From Oscarella lobularis (lineage: Eukaryota > Porifera > Homoscleromorpha > Homosclerophorida > Oscarellidae), in contig NC_089180.1 in assembly GCF_947507565.1 (NCBI RefSeq), positions 2,294,001-2,358,000 on the forward strand: a DNA stretch of 64,000 nucleotides, in the 5' to 3' direction. The stretch's first letter is position 1, and each line of letters begins with the position of its first letter. The position numbers were made by a program, and so were the translations under genes. This document shows, piece by piece, positions 9,518 through 20,531 of the stretch. The notes under the pieces are model-generated. The model was given only the letters and a program-made list of their open reading frames with translations, was not told where the DNA came from and ran no database searches.

Positions 9518-11400
9518 AGGTTGACTCGTGGTTCCTGCATCTCGAGGATCTAGCGGCGCTCCAACAATGGGATGAAGCGACGAAGCTACGCGAGGCCGTT
9601 GCAGCGTTGGGCCCTGGGGTGAGGCGAATACGCGGCATTCGAAGTAATAACGCGCACCGCACGCGTCGGATGGGCGGAGTTTGAGCGATATATGAGGACG
9701 ACCTACGGACCAAAGCGACCCGTCGACTTCTGGACGACGCGCTTGATGAACATCAAGCAGGCGACACAAGAGGCGATGAAGGACTATATTTCTCGCTTCC
9801 GACTCATGTCGACAAGTCTCGTTCAAGCCGAACAAGCTGACGCAGACGGCGGGCGTGTTTCTCAGCGCATGTTGATCGTATGGTTCAAGCATGGACTACG
9901 ACCCGAATTCCAGCCCGACTTGATACGCGCGGAGCCAATTGCCACACTAACTGATGCAAATCAGGCCGCGGAGAAAGCCGAAGTCGTCTGGAAAGCCCTT
10001 CTCAAGAGACCGCACCCGCTGGGAGAGGTTTACGCCTCCCATCCCGCTGCGATAGCCATGACGACGCCCCAGAACGAGAGACAGCGTGAGACCGGAAGGA
10101 CAGATGAAGAGACTAATCAACCTGGAATGGCGGCGCAGGTAAAGCAACTCGCTGCCGAAGTGCAGCGCCTTTCCAAAATCGTTCAAGAGAACAAGCGACT
10201 GTCTTTGGCGACGAGCGAAGTGCAGCAATGTCTCTCAAGGAGGTGGCGACGTGACGACAACTCTTATCAACGGCCACGCCCTATGGAACAGTCGGCTTAC
10301 TTTCCGGGAAATTGCAGAAACTGCGGACGCTGGGGTCACAAAGCAGTGCATTGCCGGAGAGCGTCGAATTATCCCAGCGCGGGACAACCATTCTCCGGAA
10401 GAACTCCTTCAACGGGACCGCCCTCTGCGCGACCGCCCCTCACTTGTGGAGAAACCCTCGCCAACTCGACCCGGCCTGGAGTCAATGCCGTGCAGGCTAA
10501 GAATGATAACCCTTTTGCCGAATTTGGCCGCTCTGACTTACCAACGTATCCTGTGCGAATAGAAGGTGCGCCGCCGGTTACTTGCTTATTTGTCACCGGG
10601 GCAAAGGTGTCACTGATGTCCGGCGACTTCGTCCGTCAGCTAAGCGTCCAAATGGAAGAAGCAGGCGAGGAACTACGACTCAGAGCCGCACCAACGCTCG
10701 CCTTGTACGCAGCCGATGGAAATGCCTTGACCATGACCGGCTGCGTGGAGGTGACGATGCGCGTCGGCGAAATGAGCACGCAACAGCTCTTCGTCGTCAC
10801 CGACGGACTGCTTTTCTCCGTTCTGCTCGGATGCGATTTCATGTGGCGAACTGGGGCAGATATCAGTTTCAAAGGAGAAACTGTGACGTTAACCGATGCG
10901 CAAGGAAAAGCTCACACGGCGCCGTTGTTCAGTGCCTTCTCGACCGAACCGGAGACGGAGAGCGTTAACAAAGGACAAACCGTAGGTAGAGTGTTGGCCG
11001 TAACTTCGTTGGGACGAACGCCAGCGATAACCGACGGGGTTGAGCCAGACCAAAGAGCAAGAGGGAGCGGTTCGAACGCCGAAGCCTGGAAGCCGAGCGA
11101 GAAGGTCGCTATCTCACCAGCAGTGGATGAGCGCCAGACGGAACAGGTCAAAGAGATGATAGACCGTTATTCCGATACCTTTTCCTCGTGTCCCCACGAC
11201 ATGAGAAGAATGGCGGCGGTGACGCATGAAATCGATACTGGAGACAACCCACCTGTTAATCAACAGCCGTATCGGATGGGCCCTGACGAACGAGATGAGG
11301 CGGATCGGCAGATCCAAAGCATGCTGGATAACGGGGTGATATGCGAGTCGAGTCCCCGTGGGCCAGTCCGGTGGTGATGCGAGATAAGAAGGACGACACC
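9518..11400 (+). pseudogene. Ty3/gypsy gag-protease-RT, 3' truncated
   Basis: Gag starts mid-protein ('VDSWFLHLEDLAALQQWDEA', 9521-9580), shifts frame, and continues in a 561-codon frame at 9692-11377. That frame has a CCHC knuckle CRNCGRWGHKAVHC, then an aspartic protease whose catalytic triplet is altered (VTGAKVS where DTGA is expected) but whose flap end LLGCDFM is kept. It then enters the RT start 'QPYRMGPDERDEADRQIQ', and the frame breaks at 11,345-11,377. RT core, RNase H and integrase are absent. No LTR is visible on either side. Confidence 0.8.
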
Positions 11401-11504
11401 AAACGTTTTTGTCGGGAATCTTTATAGTTCGCAGCAACGTGCAAAGGGCTTGCTTGACTAACTGAGAGCATTCAGCCTGTTCTCCCTCAGTTGGCTATTT
11501 TGTA

Positions 11505-13729
11505 TTGAAACGTTTTGCCATATTGCTGTTTTGTTGCGTAGATGTTGCGACAATGTTGGATGAAATAACTGATATTCTGGAAGACCGTGAACGTTGGGAA
11601 AAGACTCGTAATACATTTGAGACTATGTGTAATCCTACAAGCAATGTCAAAAGCTCGACGAGTGCTGAGCTTCAGACTGAACAGAAGTCGACATTTAGTG
11701 CGAAAAGTTCAAACAGCATTGAATTATCTCCAGTTCATGCGGCTCTAGCGACAGTAGGCCACAGTATTGACAGATCAACAGCGTGCGACGATCGTACGCT
11801 GGTGGCAATCTTAAACCATTTTGAAGCAGATAGTTGTGTTGGCAAAGGTCAGAAAAGATTGGGGGTGTCTTTTTCTGTTTTACTGTTATGTTCGTAGATC
11901 GTGAAGCTTTTTCATCAATATCATCAGTGAGCGACTTATGGAAGTAAGGATTATAATGCCTTTTTGTTTTTAACGTCAGTTCTTTTAGCGATGAATTAGA
12001 AGCGTGCACTGCGACACAGGCTCTAATAGAACCGTCTCCCGGAAGTATAGACTTGTACGTAAGTGAACAGCTTGTGACTTGCATCCAGAAGGGCAAGGTA
12101 TCCAGTCGAATTGACGTAAGCGGAGGTAGCACTGCCATCGTATGGTCTTTTATTAACGATTCCGCCGGGAGCACTAACAACGGCTTCATCATTAGGGGTT
12201 AGGCTTTCTCTCTTTCTTTCAGAAGAAACTGTGAACATTGAGGGTAGAGAAACTTACGTTGGTCTTATTGAGCTCTTACCCCATAAAACGGAGTTTGCAA
12301 AGCCAGTGATACTTAGATACGAATTGAAGCATCATACACTTGATGTCGATCAGCGTATTGAGGCTCATTATGGTTTGTTCTACGGGGAAGGCACAGACCC
12401 GTCAGAAAGATACGATTTTATTGGATGCCTTGGACTTGCACGTCGTCTTGCTTCGCACAAAGGCATCATGGACTTTCACTTGCGAGACGACTGTTTAGAA
12501 CTGTCTACCCTTTCCTTTTGTCGTCACTGTTGCATTGTCCAGTTCAATGGCTTTGGGATTACTATTTGTTTTTTTTGTTCGTCTAAAAGACGTCTCTGCA
12601 GGTGAACGAAAATGGGATATAAGACTTACCATTTCTTGTAGTTGTCAAGAAAATCTAAAAAATATTGAAAAAAAACTAAAAACGATTGGATTTACATTTG
12701 TTGACAGTAGCCCCTTTCACTGCCGAGTGCCTTCCTTTATGTGTAGGCAAAGGCTTGAATTTTCTCTAAGCAATGAAGATTCAACGTCAAATTTTTCGTT
12801 ACGTTCAAAGAGACAGTTTAACGTACTTCGCCACGTTGTGGAGGGCGAAGATTTTCGTTATCTGCAAAGAAACTGCACCATCAAGTGCCGAAAAGAATTG
12901 CTTGCGTTCAACCAGTTACAAATACTTCGAATCTTTTCTAATTTCTGAAAAGTTGTTGAGCGAGGACGATGTGTCATTTTGGCTAGAAAGTGAAGCATCG
13001 TCCGACTACAGGTTGGTCACTTAGAAGCTGCTTTCTTGCTTTTTCTAATAACAGTAAAAAAATTTAGAAGCAGCGATTCTGATTTTTCTCATTTGAAGCC
13101 TTCTAGTTTAAGAAGGAGGGTCCTACGATACACTATAAACTATGATACCTGGAACCGTCTTCTGTTGCAACAGACGCAGTTTCAGAGCCTGCTTCTGTTC
13201 AATTACGAAATGATGATGATGATGAAGATGATATTGATACAGAGAAGATGGGAAGAAAAGACTCTTTTTGTAAGAAAATTCAGTTCAGGGAAAGGAACTT
13301 TACAAGGCGGACTTTTCTTTACAGCTTTTGGGGTTTGCGCCTGTGATCGTTCCGCCTCAGCATCTCACACTGCTTCTGCTCAGCATCCTGGTAGTGATAT
13401 TGGGAAAAGGCATTTAGACTCAAAATTGGTAAGCATAAAACGGATGCCAAAATCGTCAGAACTATTAGACGTATCTAAACGCCTCTCAAACGATCAGTGG
13501 AAAATGTTGGCTTGGTGTAGCCGATGAAGTAATAGAGCGTATTAAAAACGACGAGACAAGTTCGAGTGAACGAGCATACCAAATGCTAACGAGTTGGACC
13601 CAAAGCCAGTATGACACAGCCACGCTTGGGCGTTTATGTGAAGCTCTAATGAAAGAAAACAGGACGGATATCGCGCGTAAAGTTTTTCAACCGAAAATTC
13701 GCCAAATGCCGTTGGAAACGGCTGTGTGA
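11505..13729 (+). pseudogene. ZU5/UPA/death-domain gene, multi-exon, degenerate
   Basis: In order: an N-terminal exon (ATG 11,553; MLDEITDILEDRERWEK); a ZU5 start 'PSYGLLLTIPPGALTTA' (12,139-12,189) reached after a +1 shift from 'SSRIDVSGG'; ZU5 end 'VGLIELLPHKTEFAKPVIL' (12,259-12,315); a UPA-like stretch (12,600-12,900); and a death domain (13,450-13,690). The death domain has 'RLSNDQWKMLA', then after a frameshift 'GVADEVIERIK', 'YQMLTSWTQSQYDTATLGRL' and 'DIARKVF'. The stop is at 13,727. ZU5-UPA-death is the UNC5/PIDD/ankyrin architecture used in apoptosis and receptor signalling. At least two frameshifts argue for a pseudogene or assembly error. Confidence 0.6.
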
Positions 13730-13771
13730 TTCCTCATCAAAACGTTGTTGTTTTTATGCTGAAAGGACGTA

Positions 13772-13777
13772 AATAAA
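13772..13777 (+). promoter_or_regulatory. Polyadenylation signal AATAAA
   Basis: AATAAA lies 43 bp after the death-domain stop codon, in sense orientation, and supports a plus-strand transcript ending here. The following 13,780-14,340 shows no recognisable gene. Confidence 0.5.
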
Positions 13778-14341
13778 TCTCAGTGAAGCTTTTTGGTGTT
13801 AATGCAACTGTTGGGGTCTCAAGTTGTGTACGGCTGTAAGAGACAACAGGACAGACGTAGCCTATAAATATCTTTAAAGGATACTACTAGTAGTTTTTTG
13901 AAAGTAATGATAAATTTTTCGCTCAAGCATGTCCCGCATTGGAAGTGAAATCACGCGTCTTTCTTTCTCTGTCGTCCTTCTTGCAGGCTGGACAGCTACG
14001 CATTTTGATCAACAGGGTCCAGCAAACGTTGCGACCAAAAGTCACACTTTGCGAGACGTAGGGACCCCGAAACCCGCTCCTCTTCCGAGTTGCGTTCTCG
14101 ATTGTTGAAAGGCAACAAGCAATACGTAAGCACGACGACATTAGTAGCTCTTGCGCAGGTTTCTCATTAATTTGAATGCAAGAACCATGACCTATTTACT
14201 CGACGAAAGAAAGCAGCAGAAACATATAAACAGACAAAAGACATGCAAGAGGTTCAATTGAGAGAGCACCGCCTTTGGCTAAGAAACCTTTACTTTACTT
14301 AGGAACGGACGCATTTATCTCAGCACCTCGTACCTTGTTTC

Positions 14342-14770
14342 TCACTTCACTTGAAGACTTTGGGCACAGATGGCTGGATTGTTTGTGAAGTCTCCATCGC
14401 CGACTCGAAAGATCTTCAGTTCGTCTACTCCCACGATATTGGGAAAGTGAGCGATGACCTGATCATTGATCGACACGGCGAAAGAGGTGCTCGAGATCGA
14501 AGCGGACATCGTGAAAGACGATCCAGGACTTCCGAAGTTGGCTGGAAATGGAATTACCGTCTTGTTGCTCCCCCACTTGCCGTTCACCTTGTGATTGATA
14601 ACGATGATTTTTCCCTGGTTCCAGCGCGGATTGACGTGGAGAGGCAAGTTGGTATCGTTGGTGACCAAGTTAAAACGTTTCGGGTTTGACAGTACCGTTC
14701 CGTTGAGGATCACGGCGCTTTGCAGCGACAGCACGGTGTTGATTGCCAGTGGCAGAGTGAAGCAAGCCAT
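14342..14770 (-). CDS. Galectin, single-domain, intronless
   Basis: Complete 142-codon ORF with an ATG start at 14,770 and TGA stop at 14,342. It is a single galectin carbohydrate-recognition domain: 'LPLHVNPRW' (H45, N47, R49), 'IIVINHKVNGKWG' (N59, W66), then 'FAVSINDQVIAHFP'. The usual glutamate three residues after the tryptophan is asparagine here (N69), so sugar binding may be altered, as in other divergent galectins. No signal peptide, as normal for galectins, which leave the cell by a non-classical route. The 142-residue length fits a prototype galectin. The frame is intact and has a TATA box upstream, so this is probably a live host gene. Confidence 0.88.
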   Translation of the reverse strand: MACFTLPLAINTVLSLQSAVILNGTVLSNPKRFNLVTNDTNLPLHVNPRWNQGKIIVINHKVNGKWGSNKTVIPFPANFGSPGSSFTMSASISSTSFAVSINDQVIAHFPNIVGVDELKIFRVGDGDFTNNPAICAQSLQVK

Positions 14771-14851
14771 GACGCGAATCTTCTTGGAGTGAGAGGAGCA
14801 AGATGAGCTGAGAAGCTAGGGTAAAGAATGAACAAAAGCGTCGCATTCTCG

Positions 14852-14857
14852 CTTATA
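14852..14857 (-). promoter_or_regulatory. TATA box of galectin gene
   Basis: AAATATAAGC on the minus strand, 82 bp upstream of the galectin ATG. This would leave about 50 bp of 5' UTR if transcription starts about 30 bp downstream. It is the best promoter candidate in the window. Confidence 0.55.
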
Positions 14858-15062
14858 TTTCCACCTGAAGGCCACGGTGGACAGCGAGGTGACAGCGAGG
14901 TGCAAAGATTCTCCCTTTCATCTGCTGTGAGTCGTCAACAAGAAATTGCCATGCAGCGCAAAGCTTCTCTACTGGAGAGTTGCTAAGGGTGTTCGTGGAT
15001 CACATGATGGCTAACAACGGGCCATCATTATCCAGTTTAATTATTTTCAGCAAACTTGAGAG

Positions 15063-15103
15063 GGTGCTCGAGCACCCAAAGCACCCCCCTGGCTACGCCA
15101 CTG
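15063..15103 (+). mobile_element. DNA transposon right end (…TGGCTACGCCACTG)
   Basis: GGTGCTCGAGCACCCAAAGC then CCCCCCTGGCTACGCCACTG. Read from the other strand it starts CAGTGGCGTAGCCAGG, the form of a hAT-type terminus. A second copy in the same orientation ends at 15,644. No matching left end or transposase is nearby. The 15,104-15,589 segment between them carries an open minus frame (15,093-15,422) without a domain I recognise. Confidence 0.5.
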
Positions 15104-15589
15104 GCATATATAAGTATATGTAAGTAGACCCGCATGATATATAAAGTGTAGCCACATCTAGCGTGGCAGCTAAAGGAAGCACAGTGTCAAGCCGGTCATC
15201 AAAGTCTGTATCAAGCAAAACATCAAAGAGTACTAACAACTTAACAAGCAGTCGCATGGCTTTCTGGCACGAGAAAGAATTGGCTTCGTTATGATTCAGA
15301 GGAGCTCGGAATGTACCGTATTCTTTATCAAAAGCACGATAAAATGCGACACTGGGAACTCCATACCCTGCAAGCGTCTTCGAAAAGAGAGTCTCATTTT
15401 CCACGAAGAAAGCCAAGCGCACCGTGACAGTGTTAAACTAGAGCGAATTGCATCAAGGACTAACGTTTCTTCGGCGATTGCACCTACTTTGCCTGAAAAG
15501 GGAATACAGCAAGCCTTCTGCTGCTTCTATTTCCGAATACCACATACCACCAATTTTGAGCCCCTTCTAAAGTTAACTGAGGTACTTGG

Positions 15590-15644
15590 CTCAAGCACCC
15601 AAAGCACCCCCCCCCCCCCCCCCCCCCCCCTGGCTACGCCACTG
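15590..15644 (+). mobile_element. Second transposon end with 24-base poly-C tract
   Basis: CTCAAGCACCCAAAGCA, then 24 consecutive C (15,607-15,630), then TGGCTACGCCACTG. Same terminus as 15,063-15,103 with an expanded C tract. It abuts the first visible exon of the OB-fold gene. Confidence 0.5.
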
Positions 15645-16821
15645 AGTGCCTCCGCTTTACCAACGACTTCAACCTCCGTTTCACCCAATGCTCACTCTTC
15701 TCCGCTCAAGCATTTCTCTTGCATAAGCGCATATACGACTTCACCGTCGGTAACGTCACAATTTAAATTTGTTGTTTTGTTATGAGACCTAATGTCTACA
15801 CGCACACCCAGGTTACTTTGGGGCGTTCCACGCAAAGATTGACGTTCTATCCGATCTGACCCTTGCCGAAAGCGGATCACAGTTTTTCCACGGATACGCC
15901 AAAGACGAATCTGGTCGTATTCGATTCATCTCTTTTTATCCGCGCAAGCGAGACAAGTTGGTCGACACTGTTAATCGAAACGAAACCGTCTCCTTCTCCA
16001 ATGCGCTTCTCAAGAGGAACACCTACACAAACACGATGGAAGCAAAACTAACTGAGAGAACGTCCATCCTCAGATCTCCGCAGAAGATGAACGTCCGTAC
16101 CCACACGGATGCAACTCCGCAAATCCCATTGGAGATTCTCTTGAAGGACCTGCAGAAGCAAGTTCCCGGCCAATTTGGCCGACTTTGCGGCCAAAGTCCT
16201 AGATGTTTCTGCCGTTACGTATTCACGAAAAGATCATATACCACCCCGATACGGAAAGTTGGAATCTCCGACGAGTCCGCGTCGGCTACTGCTACTCTCT
16301 GGGGAAACTTCACCAGTCAAGTACAAATGGGCCGTTCCTCGAAAAACGGATGCAAAATTAAACCATTTCAGGACATCGGAGAAGTCGCACCGTTGACGCA
16401 CTTCAAAAAAGAAACGCACAACCTCTTCAAGAATGCGACCGTGATTGGGATGAATAATTTCAAGTCCTACTACGCGTGCACCGCCTGCGATAACGGTGAC
16501 GCCTTTCTCATTGAAACAACAGAACCCTATGTTCTATGCAACTCCTGTGGAAACTCTTCTCATGTCCGACACTCTTCCCGTGAAATCTCGGCTTATCTCA
16601 CTCTCCAGAACGACGACTACGTCAGAGTTCAACTGACCGCTACGTCTACGACCATTTCAAAGATTGCGCGCAAACCCATCAGCGATATAACGCAATACAC
16701 TCTCCTTGATGTTCCAAAGTTCAATGTGGAATATTTGCGTTATCAGTCTATAGTTGACGTCTCCTATCCTCAAGAAACTTCCTCTCCTAAGCGACATGCC
16801 AGACGCAACCTCTCAGAATAA
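15645..16821 (+). CDS. OB-fold / zinc-ribbon protein, at least two exons
   Basis: An exon ending at 15,749 (…RIYDFTV) splices over a 60-bp intron (GTAACG…CACCCAG) to 15,810 and then stays open to TAA at 16,819-16,821. The N-terminal half reads 'SGSQFFHGYAKDESGRIRF' (OB-fold like). The middle has 'RKVGISDESASATATLWGN', a classic RPA-like OB-fold strand pattern. A C-x2-C/C-x2-C zinc ribbon follows (ACTACDNG…LCNSCG). This resembles RPA70-type single-stranded-DNA-binding proteins that are multi-copy in some animal genomes. At 16,160-16,240 the alternative frame 'ADFAAKVLDVSAVTYSRKD' fits the family better, suggesting two compensating frameshifts. Host gene or transposon-associated SSB. Confidence 0.5.
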
Positions 16822-17278
16822 ATGGCTTCGGAAGGCCAACAATCCCTCTGCAAATCAACAATGCTTGCAATCAAGAAACATTGCAAACAACAACGAACGA
16901 TGATGAGGCCGACGGCGAGCGCGAAGACACTCTTTCGGATCTTTCCACAACTCTTCCAACCAGACAACAGTCGGCGCTTTCTTCTCGAAAGTCACGTTCG
17001 CGCCGTCGACAAACCACCCATCGTCTTTCCGCTTCCGTTCTTCAACTTGACGCTCCTGTTTTTCCAAACTGACGTAACTCTACAACACAAAAAAACGTAG
17101 TTTCTTTAAACGCCAAAACGTTTTGGCCTTCTTGGCCCATCTAATTTGAACTATTTTGGCCCTTTGGCCATTTCTTGCATCTACGTTTTTTCCTAAAAGG
17201 AACTTTTTCTGGTAGTTACCTTAAACGCCACGTTTGGCCTGTTGGCCTCAATCTTCGACTTTTCATCCTGTTTTAATT

Positions 17279-17284
17279 AAATAA
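17279..17284 (+). promoter_or_regulatory. Possible polyadenylation signal after OB-fold gene
   Basis: An AATAAAG motif lies about 460 bp after the OB-fold stop, following a stretch with repeated TTGGCC motifs (17,110-17,260). It could end that transcript. A short S/R/Q-rich frame at 16,881-17,072 in between may be former coding sequence of the same gene in another frame. Confidence 0.3.
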
Positions 17285-18840
17285 AGTAAAAATGCGTCCT
17301 GCTACACTTTTTTCGATACACGAACAACGAACCTACGCCACAAAGAAGTATCAATACTTTGAAACTCTTACCCAAGCAATTCAAACCACGTGCCCTATCG
17401 TTACCTGTCAAAAAAATTCCGCACAACGGGCAAAGCCGGGTACTCAACTTAGCGGGAGTGGGTCTTGCTCCCCAAAGCGTGCCGAGGGCGGGTCCACAAA
17501 TACGATTTAGGTTCCAGAAGCGCAGACATAATGGTAGTGTTGGAAGTAAAACGGAAAGTTACGCCTTTCCAAGTGTCTGCCACAGGGTTCATCGAAAACC
17601 TTAGAATCTCCTGCTCCCGACCCGGGCGAAGCCGGTTAGTCAGCTAGTTTATGTCTAAAGCCGACTTGGTTTTTGCTGCGCGAATCTCGATCTACCGAAC
17701 ACAGAGCTTCTGATCGATTCTACCGTAAGACTAACATTGCTACTCGTCGCGTGCGACACGCTATGGCAACGCGACATGTGTCTACCAATTACCCCCCTCG
17801 ATAATTGAGGCAGCGGAACACAGAGACATCAAGGGATGTCACCAGACCCTCTCCTTGTGTGGATATCAACACCAAGGTGGAGGGTGCGGCTACGCGAGAC
17901 TACTCCAACACTTGGGAGGTCAAAAAGAACAGAAAAGCGAGGCCGAACTGATGAAGGTTGTCGATGCTTGTTTGGAGGAGGCGTTACAAGTTGGAAACGA
18001 GAGGAGCGAAGACAGCAGAAACGAAATCAGTCAGATCTGAAAAAAGAAATCTGATAAGGAGAAATCTTCTGGATCGGCGGGATCCGAAAGAACAAATTCA
18101 AAAAAGAAGAGTAAATTTGTGAAGATTGAAGAGGCGAAAATTGATGATCGGTGTGACACGGCGGCGGCAGCGAGATCCGAAGAAGCAAAATCAAACGAAG
18201 CGGATGGTAAGTCACAACGAAGTAAGGGCCGTATCCAAACGACGGAGCTTTTCTTTACGAAGACGTGATCGTCATCTTCGTTATAAAGGAAAATTGCGTG
18301 TTTTGACGACGGGCGACCCTCTTCTTCAGATACACAAAGACTTTCGTGAGAAGCTTCCTCCAAAATGGGGTCCGAACGGAAATCTCGGCACTGGCGGACT
18401 CTTTCTATGTTATGCCGCTACCCTTTCAGGAAATAAAATTTTTCTGTTCAGCGTTGTTACGATTGTGGAATGCGGCGAGGAACTTTCCGTGGAAAAGATT
18501 GGCCTCAGTGGTTCTCTCCCACACGTTGCAGCCTATACGGGAATTCCTCTCTAATTTGCGCTGCGCCGTCGATCGTCTCAAAAGTATTTTAGTACAAGGA
18601 GCCACAGCGCCCTGAAGAGTTGTTTCCTTCTCTACCCACTGATGGAGTCTTTAATGGCAAACATCTCAAAATCAAGGAGGCGTTTCGCCCATTGATGTTT
18701 CTTGCTCAGTGGGGTCAGACAACGTGATTGTCAAATTCACAGACGAAAGATACGGCAACAAAGTTCACTGACGTCGGCTCGTGTAAATGCAGTTTTTTTA
18801 TTTTTTCGACTTAGTTTCTTCAACTAGAGCAATACTCACT
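17285..18840. other. Region of short frames, no identified gene
   Basis: Plus frames at 17,359-17,604, 17,855-18,040 and 18,126-18,615 are charged and partly open, but they shift frame repeatedly and match nothing I recognise. They could be decayed DIRS open reading frames, since a DIRS recombinase fragment follows, but this is only positional inference. Confidence 0.3.
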
Positions 18841-18845
18841 AGTTT

Positions 18846-19310
18846 TTGCCAGACCTGAAACAATTCTGGCAACAGAATGGAGAGGCATACTTAGAGAAGA
18901 TGAAGACGGATCCATTCCGGCGAGGGGTAGACGTGTACTTGGGGCTCACGGACTCGGACCTATGCCCTGTGAGAGCGATACTAGCGTACCTGATCATTCG
19001 CGGCTGGGAGTCGGGCCCAATATTTCTTCATCACAATGGGCGTCCACTGTCAAAGACGATGTTGGTCGTACGCATTTGCCAGGTCACAGCTTTCGCATTG
19101 GGGCGGCGTCGACAGCAGCACCGCGCGGCTTGGAGGACTCGACGATCCAAACGCTGGGGAGATGGAAGCGTACCAGCGGTACATCCGGCTCCACTCAGAA
19201 GAGATCGCGGCGTTTAGAGACAATTCGGGCCGTCTGAGAGGTTTTCGTTGGGTCGCGATCGCGTGTTATTATTTCTTTGGTATGCGTGCAAGCTCCCTGA
19301 TTTGGTGATC
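18846..19310 (+). pseudogene. Tyrosine recombinase fragment (DIRS/Ngaro type)
   Basis: Three plus frames together give the C-terminal half of a phage-integrase-fold recombinase. 'DLCPVRAILAYLIIRG' and 'GPIFLHHNGRPLSK' lie in frame 1; 'LPGHSFRIGAAS', with the catalytic H-x2-R box, and 'IQTLGRWK' in frame 2; 'YQRYIRLHSEEIAAF', with the nucleophile tyrosine region, in frame 3. The order and wording match the recombinase of DIRS-group retrotransposons. Two frameshifts mean it is inactive. GC-rich, like the other DIRS fragments. Confidence 0.7.
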
Positions 19311-19429
19311 ACGCGTCGTTGGTCACGGCGCATAGCCCCACGCCCGACTTGTGCTCGGGGTGTTAGTTTGAGGACGCCTAGCTTACATGCCCATGGTTAT
19401 GAAGCGCCGATAGGGACAAAAGGTATGAT

Positions 19430-20095
19430 AGCATATGTATGATATATAAGACCAACGGAAGTATACAGTATATATGATCAACGGTAGGATATACAAGAGC
19501 AACGGTAGGATATACAAGACCAACGGAAGTATATATATGACCAACAGCTAGAAGGATATATAAGACCAACGGTAGGATATACAAGACCAGTGGTACGATA
19601 TGCAAGACAAACGGAAGTATAAAGTATATATGACCAACAGAAGGATATATAAAACCAACGGAAGGATATACAAGAGCAATGGTACGATATGCAAGACAAA
19701 CGGAAGTATATATATGACCAACAGAAGGATATATAAAACCAACGGAAGGATATACAAGACCAATGGTACGATATCAAGACCAACGAAAGTATATATATGA
19801 CCAACAGAAGGATATATGACCAACAGAAGGATATATAAAACCAACGGAAGGATATACAAGAGCAATGGTACGATATGCAAGACAAACGGAAGTATATATA
19901 TGACCAACAGAAGGATATATAAAACCAACGGAAGGATATACAAGACCAATGGTACGATATCAAGACCAACGAAAGTATATATATATGACCAACAGAAGGA
20001 TATATAAAACCAACGGAAGGATACATAAGACAAAGGGCATGTGGCCAACAGAAGGATATACAAGACCAACAGAAGGATATATACGGAAGGGTACA
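19430..20095. repeat. Minisatellite, 20-21 bp unit in about 186-bp higher order
   Basis: Tandem GGATATACAAGACCAACGGA-like units with alternating AGACCAACGG, AGAGCAATGG and GACAAACGG variants. A block of about 186 bp repeats (from about 19,637 and again from about 19,823). Because the unit length is close to a multiple of three, long repetitive frames (YILPLVLYI…) open on both strands; these are not genes. Confidence 0.85.
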
Positions 20096-20099
20096 GTGC

Positions 20100-20500
20100 G
20101 GGCCACCATAAGCTTTCAAACTTCTCCGGCCTTTAGCACAATAGTTTTTGGTCATTATGGCTGTTTTGGAGTTTCCTATGCATCTTTTAGCATCATTATA
20201 TTTAATACAAGTGGTGGCATTCGATTTACTAATAATCTTCAACCTTTGTTCTCCATGTGACACGATTGGCCAAATCCTTTCACGTGATTGCGTGTGATTG
20301 GCTCCTTACACTAATTGAGTTTGGTGACTGTTAGAACATCCTGGCCTTCTCATTCATCCATGGCCTCCTGTCGCTAGAGAAAGCGTTCCGCAATGAAAGA
20401 GAAGCTAGCGAAAGCACGCAAATGCCGCCGTACTGAGAATCCTGAGTCGGGCTCCTCCAGAGGAGCAAATACGGAGCAAGAAACATCATCATTACCTCGT
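20100..20500. other. Spacer, no recognised feature
   Basis: AT-rich sequence after the minisatellite. No domain or repeat seen. Confidence 0.4.
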
Positions 20501-20531
20501 TCCTTTTCATTTAATTGCTATTGCAATATAC

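Noticed and set aside
9692..11377. Active gypsy polyprotein
   Set aside because: The protease catalytic triplet is altered (VTG), the RT breaks after its first segment and there are no LTRs.
15093..15422. hAT transposase on the minus strand next to the hAT-like ends
   Set aside because: No catalytic or dimerisation motif could be matched, so the link is only positional.
18126..18615. Possible capsid or host gene in 18.1-18.6 kb
   Set aside because: Frames shift and no motif could be recognised; left as unassigned.
19478..20263. 261-residue membrane-protein-like ORF on the minus strand
   Set aside because: It is a read-through of the 20-21 bp minisatellite; the hydrophobic repeats come from the repeat unit.
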